Of a stretch of 64,000 nucleotides of DNA, positions 22,701 through 33,600 are shown in pieces; positions within the stretch are counted from its first letter, which is position 1, and each line of letters opens with the position of its first letter. The position numbers and the translations under genes were made by a program. The notes below the pieces were generated by a model, which did no database searches, was not told the origin of the DNA, and saw nothing but the letters and a program-made list of their open reading frames with translations. This stretch comes from Amborella trichopoda (lineage: Eukaryota; Streptophyta; Magnoliopsida; Amborellales; Amborellaceae), in assembly GCF_000471905.2 (NCBI RefSeq), contig NW_006497600.1:555024-619023 (forward strand), in the 5' to 3' direction.

Positions 22701-23620
22701 AAAGTTTCGACTCTTTTATGATGAGTCATGGTTTTACTAGAACCACTACAGACCACTGTGTTTACCTTAGAAAGTCATCCTTATTATTCTCATGTTATAT
22801 GTTGATGATATATTTATCGTTGGTTAAGATGCTAATTTGATTGACAGGTTGAAGAAAGAATTGAACAAGGTTTTTGACATGAAGGACTTAGGGGTTGCAA
22901 AACAAATTTTGGATATGGCAATCAAGCGTTTAGAAAGAACAAAAAGTTGTGGCTATTACAAGAAAAGTACAATTAGAAGGTACTTGAAATATTCAACATG
23001 AAGAATGTCAAGCCAGTCAGTACATCATTAGCTAGACAGTTCAAGTTGAGTGCCAAGTTATCTCCAACCAGCGGTGAAGAGAAGAAGAAAGTGGATAAGA
23101 TCCCATATGCAGCAGCCGTAAGGAGTTTGATGTACTCTATGATGTGCACAAGGCCTGACATAGCACATGCCACCAGTGTAGTGCGTAGATACTTGACAAA
23201 TCCTGGTAAGTAACATTGGGAAGCTATAAAATGGATTCTAAGGTATCTAAGAAGCATATCTAAAGTTTGTCTATGTTTTGGAAACTCATCACCCTTGGTG
23301 GAAGGCTATACAAATGCGGATATGGCAGAAAATCTTGATAGAAAAAAGTTTACTTCGGGTTACTTGTTTACTTTTGCAAAAAGAGTCATTTCTTGGCAAT
23401 CAAAGTTGCAAAAATGTGTCGCACTTTCGACTACAGAGGCAGAGTATATTGCTGCTACAGAAACCTGTAAGGAAATGCTATAGTTGAAGCGTTTTCTTAT
23501 GGAGTTGGGTTTGAAGCAAAAGGAATATGTAGTTAGATGTGACAGTCAAAGCACTATTGATCTGAGTAAGAATGCTACATTCCACTCTAGAACTAAGCAC
23601 ATTGACGTGCGGTAACATTG
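19798..23620 (+). pseudogene. Degenerate copia gag-pol
   Basis: Starts MDTNTSTQMISLNGGNWSIW (gag). A zinc knuckle CYYCKKPEHMNKEC lies near 20470. The protease region DSNWVIHS*APFHATP near 20645 has a stop in place of the Gly after Asp/His-Ser. GAG-pre-integrase WHQRLGHMSEKGLEIL is at about 21045, and the integrase core ends with HSTPQHNGVAERMN. The second catalytic Asp of the DDE triad is Asn (LSTNNGGEY near 21420). Reverse transcriptase runs from NKWVFRLKNEED (22350) through LYVDDIFIVG (22795). RNase H shows STTEAEYIAATE (23428). At least ten in-frame stops and some frame changes break it. Confidence 0.92.
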
Positions 23621-23796
23621 GATTCGAGATGTCTTAAAAAATGAGCTGATGAAGATTTGCAAAATCCATATCTATCGAAATCCATTATACATGATGACGA
23701 AAACAGTGCTAAAGGAGAAGCATGAGTTATGCAGAGCTTTGGCAAGCATGGGTGCCATGTGAGCATCCAGTATGGGGGAACCCTCCTCATGGATCT

Positions 23797-23806
23797 GGAG
23801 GGAGAG
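23797..23806 (+). promoter_or_regulatory. Polypurine tract
   Basis: GGAGGGAGAG two bases before the 3' LTR, the expected place for the plus-strand primer. Confidence 0.8.
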
Positions 23807-23808
23807 TT

Positions 23809-24510
23809 TGTTGGGTGATACCTTGAGGGGTCCAGCCCATAAGGAATAAAAGGAAAAGAAATGACCCAATAAAAATAAGAAAATGTTAGAGAGAGAGAGA
23901 GAGAACATTGGGGTGTTTAAAAGACAAAACCCATTGCGTTTTTTCAACACAGTAGAGAAAGAGAACAGGGAGAGGACAGCAACTTCCATCCACCAGCGAT
24001 TTCTATGAGCGATCATCTCCACTAGCAAGCATCTTCTACTACTGAGTACCATTCATTCACATAAACAGTTGTGTGCTCTGTGATTGCATCTCCAAGCATT
24101 GGAAGAGCATCTTTGGGTTTTTTGAGGTGGGAAAGGGACTATTCTTTGGAGTTTGTGAGGTAACTCTGTATCTTCTCCAAGTTACTGTTGTTCTCTCATT
24201 TGATTGTAAACCTTAAATTTTGGGCAAAAACTTGAGAATAAACTATATTGTAACCCTCATTTGATTTTAGTGGATTCCTCTATCAGATTTGCCCTATGGT
24301 TTTTCCCTTCACATTGAAGGGTTTTCCACATTAAATCTTGTGTTGTGATTGTGCTTGGTAGAACTTTCTCTTTCTTGTGATTTGTGATTTTATTATACTT
24401 GGCACTTAACAAATTTGCCCATTTTTTGGTATTTACACAAACACACATTGTGGGATATATGGTTTTACCTTTGATTCACACATAGCAGGGAAGGGCATTG
24501 CTTCCCAACA
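23809..24510 (+). repeat. 3' LTR of the copia element
   Basis: 702 bp, TGTTGGG...CCCAACA, followed by CAAAA. It aligns along its whole length with 19071-19739. Confidence 0.93.
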
Positions 24511-25602
24511 CAAAATGGGATAATTACAATATAATTATGAGCTTAGTATAAACTGGTGCAAAAATTTCAAGGCCATGCCATACAAATAATTCTCACGAAT
24601 AACTATATAGAGTGATTTACCTCAACTAAAATTATGTCTCTTAAGGTGAAATGGCAAAGTACACAACGTCATGGTTAGCATAATTTATTTGAGAAGTGTT
24701 GATAAAGTTTTACGTTGATTATCTATCTAACACAACACACCTTCTTTTTTCGAGCTTGGGATGGGTTAACACAAAATTAAGGTCCTCACCCTTCTTAGAC
24801 TAGCTTAGCATAATTTATTTTCTTTATGTATTTATCAAAATAAAGTAGACAACTAATTAAAGTAAAAAAGATGTCACAAGCCATTTAAATGGCCCAGATC
24901 CTTCTACTCCATCAATTCCCTTGTTGATGTCAATTTGAACAGTTGGATTGCTCAATTGAAGAGCTTGAATTAGTCATATGACTTTTACATCTTATAGATT
25001 TCGCTTTGTTTTTCTTAAATTGATAATACATAATGTATATAATTTTTGCCATCATTCTCTATATGTCACTCAAGAAACACTATTTTGAGGTTCTCCTTGT
25101 CTTACTCATCCAAAAACTACTCCGTAGTTAATATGGGGTGCTAAACATCATGCCAAGTTTAAATAGTTTAAGTTTAGATAATTTACTATAAAGTGTTACA
25201 TTAATAGAAAAATATACAATAAAACTGATACATGGAGGTCAAACGTTAAAGTTGGCCATTCGATGCGAAATTGGGCAGCTATGTTCGTTCTATTAATCAG
25301 GCTTAAAGTTTAAAAGTAAATTTTTTTAAATTTGTAATACACCCTAATTATTGAATTCCATGACAATAAATTATTGTGAACTACTTATACCAAAGATAAA
25401 TGTTCTTGAAATATATAATCCTACAATAATAAAAAAGACAACTTGAAGTGAAAAAGATCTGGCCGGACCTAGAAACGGTCCTATCCTTCATCAAGCCTTC
25501 TACTAGTTCTAGAAATTTCTTCGCTCTAGTTAATATCTACTTGAAAAAATGTTCAACTTGAAGAACCTAATCCTAGATTGCTCACTTTTTAGTCTTGATA
25601 AT
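24511..25602. other. Unassigned AT-rich intergenic DNA
   Basis: No reading frame, RNA gene or repeat could be recognised between the copia element and the next MITE. Confidence 0.5.
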
Positions 25603-25987
25603 GAGGGTGCGGTTTGTATAGAGCCGAGGCTCTAAACAATCAAATTAGAGCCCACCTTCAAATAGTGTCGAGAAATATGGTTTCAATATTGGAAATTTTT
25701 GTAATATATTTTCATCTTTAATTATAAATTTTAAATTTTCAAAAATAGAGTAGATCAAGCAAATCTATGAAAACTAGAAAATTTTGAAAATTGATGGTCA
25801 AAAAGTGTGTTACAAGATGCACTATTTCCAAAACTTGAAATCTATTTTTTCTCATGTCCATCCATCTTGATGTCAAAATGATCAATTTGATGATATTTAG
25901 GCATCCAAATAACCTCTTCTAGTGAAATTTTTGAGGTAGGCTCTAATTTGATTGTTTAGAGCCTAGGCTCTATATAAACTTTTCCCT
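25603..25987. mobile_element. MITE family M copy D, with perfect 8-bp target duplication
   Basis: 385 bp. Inverted ends of about 55 bp: GAGGGTGCGGTTTGTATAG at left and AGGGAAAAGTTTATATAGAG read from the right, both continuing into GGCTCTAAACAATCAAATTA. TTGATAAT flanks both sides (25595-25602, 25988-25995). No coding capacity. It is the best copy of the family in this window. Confidence 0.88.
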
Positions 25988-26160
25988 TTGATAATATATA
26001 TAATGCTCTAATGCCGATTTATCAAAATTGTGATTCTTGTCAAAGAAATTTTATGGGACACGGTTGTTAGAGAAAGATCTTCAAGCGGTAGGAAAGATAC
26101 AAGAAAACAAATAAAATATTTGAGATAGAAAAACCTGTTTTTCTTTCCCATTTTTTCAAA

Positions 26161-26554
26161 GGGTGTGGTTTGTATAGAGCCTAGGCTCTAAACAATCAAA
26201 TTAGAGCCTACCTTCAAATAGTATCTAGAAATGTAGTTTCACTATTGGAAATATTTGTGACAACCTTAAAATATATTTTCATATTTATTTATAAAAATTT
26301 AAAGCTTCAAAAATAGTGTAGATCGATAGATTTATAAAAACTTGAAAATCTTGAAAATTGACAGTCCAAAATTGCATTACAAAATACACTATTTCCAAAA
26401 CTTTAAATCTATTTTTTTTTCATGTCCATGCATCTTGATGTCAAGATGATCAATTTGAAGATATTTGAGCATCAAAACAACCTCTTCTAGTGAAATTTTT
26501 GATGTAGGCTCAAATTTGATTGTTTAGAGCCTCAACTCTATATAAACTTTTCCC
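26161..26554. mobile_element. MITE family M copy E
   Basis: Starts GGGTGTGGTTTGTATAGAGC and ends TATATAAACTTTTCCC, closely matching copy D throughout. I could not identify a target duplication. Confidence 0.82.
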
Positions 26555-27660
26555 ACATTAAAATTAACTTCTCTTTTTTTCACATTGTAAAGGAACTATC
26601 CTGCAGTTTTTCAAGTGATCGAACAGCACAAACATAATTAAAAATAAAACAAGGTCCAAGGTTGTTAGGATCAAAACTGTACTATTGATTTTGTTCTATT
26701 AAATCAAAATCTAAACTTTATATAGCTTATATTTTTTATTTTTTATACACTACTTATATTTGTAAGATTAAAATTATATACATTTAAGAACAACTGTACT
26801 GTTAAATGCTGGCAAAATATTTGTAAGATTAAAATTATATACATTTAAGAACAACTTACTGTTAAATGCTCGCTAAAAGAAATACAAGAGACTTCCTATT
26901 TTATAAAAACAGATTTTTATTTTATTTTTTCCTATAGAGGAATGACCATGTAGAATCGCTTCTACTCAATTAGTGTTTTAAAACACAAAATTGGATTTTG
27001 GATCAAACCAAGATCGGCCAAATCAACAATACAGACCGGTTAAACTGGTAAAAATTTAATTTAAAAACAAACAAAAATAAAAGGGGGGACCGGGGATGGG
27101 ACCCAAATCACACACCCAACAAACCCTATCCAGTTTTGCGATTCCAACGTGGGTCACTGGGTTTTAAAACCCTGAGATCATTATGGTAGAGAAGAGACCA
27201 CATAACATCATCCACTCTATGGGTGGGGCATGTCGAATAGAATGGGACCCACCAAGGCCCAAAAAGCACAGTTTCCACTCTTATCGACATCGTCCATCCA
27301 TTAGTTGGATGGCATTTGGCTTGGCCTCAATGGTAGTCTGCGTAAAACCAGATCTAATTGAGCGTTCACCTTTTTGCATATATCAGTCATCATGATACTT
27401 CGAGTTCCAACCTTCAAGTGTTCCACATCCAAGCTTGGGACCATTCACACGAAGACTTTTAAGAAGTTTTTCTTCTTTCCAATTTCCAGCTTTCATGGGT
27501 GGATAAGCATGAGTTTCAAACCTGCAACTTAGTTGATACACACGTCACTAGAATCTAAAATTATTGGCTCTTAACAAAATCGATTTCTTGGACATCTCTA
27601 TCACAGTTAGGAGATGAGGAAGTATAAGTGCCTCACTATTACATTGATTAACCAGAAACT
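26555..27660. other. Intergenic DNA with a short tandem duplication
   Basis: At 26761-26882 a 61-bp unit (TGTAAGATTAAAATTATATA...) occurs twice. The rest, including a stretch at 26965-27180 bounded by GTGTTTTAAAACAC and GGGTTTTAAAACCC, looks like decayed repeat. No gene recognised. Confidence 0.5.
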
Positions 27661-28058
27661 ATACTATGACATATAATCTTAACTTTGATGAATCAAAACT
27701 TGAATCTCAACAATGAGCTCCTCTGGAGCAAGTTGTAATCTGATGCATAACACAAAACACTTCAGCAAGTGGCCACAAGGATAACAGAAAAAATAGCACA
27801 AATTCAAGCCATAACCACCAAGAATCCCATACAACCTATAAACACATCTGACAAATGTAACCGATTCAAGCAGTAACTGCTCAGAATCCCATGTATTGCA
27901 TATCATGGCGAAACGACCTCCCATGGGTGCCGTGGGGCCAATGAGGCAGAGCCAAAACTAAAAAATCATACTATTGCTAATGGGAATATGACATATACAA
28001 AACATACATACCCATCATTCCAATACACAAGCATGAGCATATGGCTTATCCATCCATG
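27660..28058 (-). other. Probable 3' UTR of the clathrin assembly gene
   Basis: The 400 bases downstream of the stop at 28059 (reading the minus strand) are TG-rich with TTTTGTATATG and TTTGTG words typical of plant 3' ends. No firm AATAAA was found, so the end is uncertain. Confidence 0.4.
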
Positions 28059-28421
28059 CTAAAGTAATGCTGGGTTTCCAAATGGATTGTTTTGATGATT
28101 TGGATTTGGCGGTAAAGCTCCAAAAGTTGTATCACCAAAAGGGTTTGATGGGCCAAACTGTTGTTGATGATGGTAGTTGGGTTGATGACCAAATGGACCT
28201 GATGATGTCATACCCATCATCATCTGTTGCTGTTGCTGATGATGAGCCATGGCGGCCATTTGAACAGAAGGTGGAGGTGGTATGTTGTTTGCTATAGCAA
28301 ATGGATCATGGGATTCAAATGGATTTGGTGGGGGTGCTCCGTAAGTAAATTGTTGTTGTTGTTGTCTATAGACTGCATCTTCGTAGAGACTCTCCAATGT
28401 GAGTTTGTCAAATCCGCCGGC
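28059..28421 (-). CDS. ANTH gene terminal exon: NPF/DPF tail
   Basis: Acceptor TGTGACAG, stop TAG at 28061-28059. 120 residues: [20 protein letters not shown], a Gln run, [11 protein letters not shown], a second Gln/Met-rich stretch, SNPFGD and the end [10 protein letters not shown]. Two CAA/CAG-type Gln runs make length variation between alleles likely. Confidence 0.95.
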   Translation of the reverse strand, partial: AGGFDKLTLESLYEDAVYRQQQQQFTYGAPPPNPFESHDPFAIANNIPPPPSVQMAAMAHHQQQQQMMMGMTSSGPFGHQPNYHHQQQFGPSNPFGDTTFGALPPNPNHQNNPFGNPALL

Positions 28422-30597
28422 CTGTCACATTTAGTAGGGAATCAGAAACTGCAGTTTCTCTAAGAAGAATTAACAGAAAAATCCCGTTTGTTTACAATTT
28501 TCTAAAGTAGGTACTTAACTACACTTTTTATAGTGAATATTCCATCCCACTTCTGTTCTTCGTCGATTATCTGATGAAATTCAAATTTTGGACCTCCATA
28601 CTTCTCACCAAAATACACTTGAAAAATATTAAAAAATGTAATCAATTTAAATAACATGGCCAAAAAACCCCCAGAAATTTCAAACATTTAGGGGTATTTA
28701 TTTATTTTAAAATACATTTTAGCTTTTTTTTTTAAATGTGAGATGGAGAGAAGTATCAATTCCCTAAGTTTGAGCTTAATTTGATTAATAGAACAGAAAA
28801 TAAAATTAAAATATGATATACAGTGTCAAATCGCGAGACCTAAGCATTTTTCATGGCCCAAATACCCCTAGAAATTTCAAACATTTAGGGGTATTTATTT
28901 ATTTTAAAATACCTTTTTGGTTTTTTCTTAAAAAATATGAGATGGTGAGAAATATCAACTCCCGAAATTTGAGCTTAATTTGATGGATAGAAAATAAAAT
29001 AAAATTAAAATATGATATACACTGTCAAATTGTGGGACCTAAACATAAAATGCTAACAATATACATGACTAAACCCCCCCACCCCTTCTTCCTTCTTTTT
29101 TTTTTTGTAAGGTTGGGGGGGGAGGGTCCCTCCCTCGCTCTCTAACATAGACACATAAAAAACCCACCCACCTGCCAACATGCAAACACATACACAAACA
29201 CAAACAGTATTCAGAAAGGACAGTTGTTCACAATTACAACACAAATGCAAAAGCATTCCTCATAGGAGATCTGTGACATACAATCAGGTAAAAGCTACTA
29301 GGAAGAGAAACCTTCCCCACTCTAAGAAATGCAGGCAGAAAAAAACCAAAAAAAAAAGAAAAAGGAAGGAAAAAGCTACCAATATTTCGCTGTTCACTGG
29401 TCTTTAGGACATAGGATGCAAAATCATGACCACAAGAAGCATTTCATTACAGTTCACAATAAAATAAAATAATAGACAGTCTCTAGTCACATTGAACATT
29501 AATAGTTGCAATAAACAGCCACTCTGTATTAAAAAAATCAGCCGCCAAGCCACCTAGATGACCAGGAGGCACCCCCAAAGTGCACAGGCCTAGGCAGGCT
29601 GCCTAGCTGTTCGAGGTGCCTAGACGCCTGGATCCACCTAGGAGCCTAGGCGGCCCCTCGAGCCCTTTGACTTGAAGGTGAAAAAACAACCTCTGCCAAG
29701 GGCAGTTTACATAATTTTCTTCCCATTTTAAAGGGGAGAAAGGGTTTTGGGGGGCCATTCCACGCACCACCCACCCAAATATATATATAGGATTATTCTA
29801 GAATACACCATACTTAGAATTTAGTACTTCAAAATCTTTGACCATAAAATGCCCTTACTAATATAAAATTACATTAACAGTGGCTTATTTGAACATTTTG
29901 AGAAGAGCATATTTATAATTTTAAATTACTTTCAAAGTCCAATCATCATTAAAAAAGTCAAAGGAATCTTTTTAAATTTGTAATTGAGTTTTGGAGGGAT
30001 TTTAAAGACCAAAATACCCTTTCCAAAATACATGAAAATAGCAATGGCCAAAAGTTATTTGTGAACATGTATGGGCATTTTATGGTAAAAAAAGATTTAG
30101 TACTAAATTCTAAGTTCACTATTACAATGGTGCAAGGTTTTTAAAAATCATTGATCCGGATTGGAATCGCCCGATCTGGGTTTGGAATCGTTGGAGCCAA
30201 TCCCGTTCCCTCCATATACATATATATAAGGTTGCAACCTTAAAAATGTAGAATTAAGGTGCACCTCAAAAATCTATCATAAAAGGTTGTTTTGATGTTG
30301 GAAACCCCTCTAATTGATCATCTCGGTATTGAGATGTATGAATATGAAAAGAAAAAAACATTTCGAGTCCTAAAAATAGCGTATCTCGCTACACATTATT
30401 TGGACCATCCATTTTCAAGAGTTTATAGATCTATTTGATTTGAACCATTTTTGGAATTTAAGATTTTATAACTAGAGATGACCAAGATTCTCAAGCCATC
30501 CTAAAAAATTTTGAAACCAAAATTATATTTAAGATAAAATTTGGAGGTGCGCCTTAATTTGATTGTTGAAGGTTGGAACCTTGCACATACCACACCC

Positions 30598-30632
<35 letters not shown>

Positions 30633-33600
30633 TTTCGAGTGACAAAATTCAACATTCAACATTTTTTAGATATTTTGATGATTATTTTTTTTTTTGAACT
30701 TTTCGATTTTTTACACAACCGAAAAGCATTCAACCCTATTCTTTTTGTGGCTGGAAGTGGTTGTGAAAGAAGACTCTTGGCAACCCATGGTTCATGATTC
30801 AAACCAAGATCTATTGCATTTTAAAAGGTTAGTATATTTTAAAAAAAAAATTGTTTAGGGTATATTAATTTTATTTTTATTTTTTTCCTTGATTGGTTTT
30901 TGTTCTTGTATTTCTTTTTCAAGTTCATGTTTGGAAGTTTGGGTTTGTGACCCATATTGAAGAATGGGTTTTGGTTTGCGTTTAATGGCATATTACTCAA
31001 TGTTACCACAATATGAATAAACTTAAACCAAAATGATTTTTTTCTAGTTCAATAGTCTTAAATTTGTCTCTTGACTGAAATGAGAATCTTTTGATTTTGT
31101 GTTCTAATCATTTCTTAAGGTTCGGTAACTTTGTGTTCTAAGCATAAAAGTCCTTCTTGATATCCCTCTTTATGTTCAAGTAGTTCATTCGTCTTCATCC
31201 TAGAGAAGGAACTAGAGTGCACTTCTGATTAGACCTTTGGCTAGGCCACACTCCACTAAGGGACCTCTTCCCCTCCCTCTACTCTCTCGCCTCTAATAAA
31301 GCTTCCATTGTTGCAGAGGAGATGGTTGCCTCTGGGGATCGCAGAGTCTGGAACCCCTCTTTTAGACACCACCTTTGAGAGGAGGAAACAGGGCAATTCA
31401 TATCACTTTCCGCTTCTCTTCATTCCAACTTCATCACTCTCTCAAGGAGGGATACCCTTGTGCGGCATCTCTCCCCCTCTGGTTCATTTACGATGGCTTC
31501 CTTCTATAAAAGACTTATTCAACCACTACCTTCCCGCTCAACCCAATCTCGATTCTCTTTAAGGTCTGGTCCACCATTGCACCGCATAAAGCATAGGCAT
31601 TCAACTGGATTGCTCGCTCCCAAAGAGCCCTCACAATAGACCAGCTTCAAAGGAAAGGGATTCCAATCCCCAACAGGTGCGCTTTGTGTCACTGTGAGGA
31701 GGAAACGAACCCCCGCCTGTTCATTCACTGCAGCCTAGCTTTCGACCTATGGAGTCAAATCATCCAGTTGTTTGGCCTCTCATGGGTCATTCCACCCTCC
31801 ATTCCGGCTCTCATCTCTTCGTCTCTCATTTCTCATTGGCCAAACGCAAGTAGAATCCTTTGGAGGGCTTCTATTGCAGCTACTATTTGGGTCCTTTGGC
31901 TGGAAAGAAACTCCAGGATCTTTCAAGGCCTCAAGAGTGAAGTTCCAGCCCTCTTCCACAAGGTTACTTCCTTAGTAGTCTTTTGGGCCTCCAATCATAG
32001 GGCCTTTGCCGGGGTTTCAGCTAATAATGTTCTTAGCCAATGGGAAAACATCCTTCACCTCCAACCCCATCGGGTCTCAAGACCCAACAACTGGCTGCCA
32101 CCACCGGAAGACACTATCAAGCGTAACTTCGACGGATGCTCCCTGGGTAACCCAGGCCTAGCGGGAGCTTGAGGAGATTTCCGAGATCAAAGTGGCAACA
32201 TCCAGGCCACTTTTTCAGAGCATTTAGGCCATGTTGATTCTCAGTACGTTGAATCCATGGTACTATTGTTGGGACTAAAAAGATTTGACCAGTCTTGGGG
32301 ATCTCAATTGTTTGTCGAAGGGGATCCCAAAAATATCATTTCCTGAGCTGCCGGTAACGCCCCCCCTCCTTGGTACCTATCCTCTAGTTTTTATGAGATT
32401 GCATTTACTTGCAGGGATATAGTCGTCTCCTGAATGCATATCTGGAGGACGTTGAACGAGTTTGCAGATCTTCTGGCTATGGTGCTAGGGCCCAAGCAGA
32501 TGCCCCTGTATTCGCTGCATTGTTCATACTTTCGTCGCTGGTCCATCTCCTTTTTTGTTCTGGACCTCTACGGGTGCATTGTATTTTGCTTTTCCTGTGT
32601 ACATCCTTATAAGCCCCAACTTGTGTATAGGGTCACAGAGTAGTGATCTTTTTTTTTTATCGAAAGACCCTGCCTGTGGGTGCGCTCTCGAGTCTCTTTC
32701 TTGTTCTCCGATGTTGTTTTAGTTGTACAATTGTTAACCTCACTCAAAAAAAAAAATTTCAGGGACTTAGACGATGATTTCTATTTGTATTCTGGAAAAA
32801 AGTGATGTCTAACATGCTAAGATCAATTTTGGGCATTTGGTTTCCAACCACACCCCCCAAACACCATTTACAGGGCCTATAAGTAGGTGCACCCCCCAAC
32901 AGCCTAGGCACCGCCTAGGCAGCGGTGCCTAGGCAGCCTGGACTGAATCCAAGTTTTACAGCACTGGCTTCGGTAAAGGTTGTAGTCAATATTCTGTTAT
33001 TCTGAAAGAAGTTAGTGAAAGCTGCCTCTAGAGCTTCTGTAGGCCCATTCCTAGGTAACATTTCTGGTTTTGAAGAAGATGGTGGGTTTATGACAAGCTT
33101 CAGAAGAAAAATAGATTTCATAAAAAAGTAAATGAGGGATTGAATCCCTAAAAAGAGAATTCGCAGGATCAAAATAACTGAAATATTCCTTGGGAAGATC
33201 AGATCTAGAAATAATTAACAAAAATAACTTCCTGAGGACTACAACTCACAAAATCGATAATACAGCAGACATAACATGTATATTCATACCAATCCAAGTC
33301 TATTGATATTCGCACAAATATATTTGCAGTGTGTGTGAGAATTGTGCCAGCCAATAATCTATGGCACCATAATCAATACGATTTTGTCAGTGCTCAAAAA
33401 AAAAAAACACTACTATTTTGTCTGCAGCCATATGTAGCAAAATTGATGACAGTCCAGTAGTTTTTCCAAGAAAACCGCAAACTACAAATTTTTGTTGTTT
33501 GCTTTTGTGCAGTTCATTTGTGTATGAATACAAGTCTAGAGGGAATTACAGATTGGCGAGCAACGATTTTCAGTTACAATTTAGGCATGACAGGGAATTA

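Larger units (their letters stand above)
19071..24510 (+). mobile_element. Ty1/copia LTR retrotransposon, structurally complete, coding region decayed
   Basis: 5440 bp. LTRs at 19071-19739 and 23809-24510 start TGTTGGG and end CCCAACA. The 5-bp target duplication CAAAA sits directly outside both ends. A primer-binding site and a polypurine tract lie next to the LTRs, and the order gag, protease, integrase, reverse transcriptase, RNase H is that of Ty1/copia. Internal length is 4069 bp. The LTRs differ by substitutions and at least two insertions (669 versus 702 bp), and the coding region has many stops, so it is an old insertion. Confidence 0.95.
28422..30216. other. Last intron of the ANTH gene, first part
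   Basis: Holds a tandem duplication at 28660-29046 (separate entry), a GC-rich CCTAGGC-type fragment at 29535-29660, CA-rich sequence at 29160-29210 and otherwise unassigned AT-rich DNA. GATCCGG-rich decayed repeat lies at 30130-30215. Confidence 0.55.

Noticed and set aside
27183..27395. 70-residue frame with Pro/His-rich start
   Set aside because: No homology recognised; it lies in decayed repeat DNA downstream of the ANTH gene.
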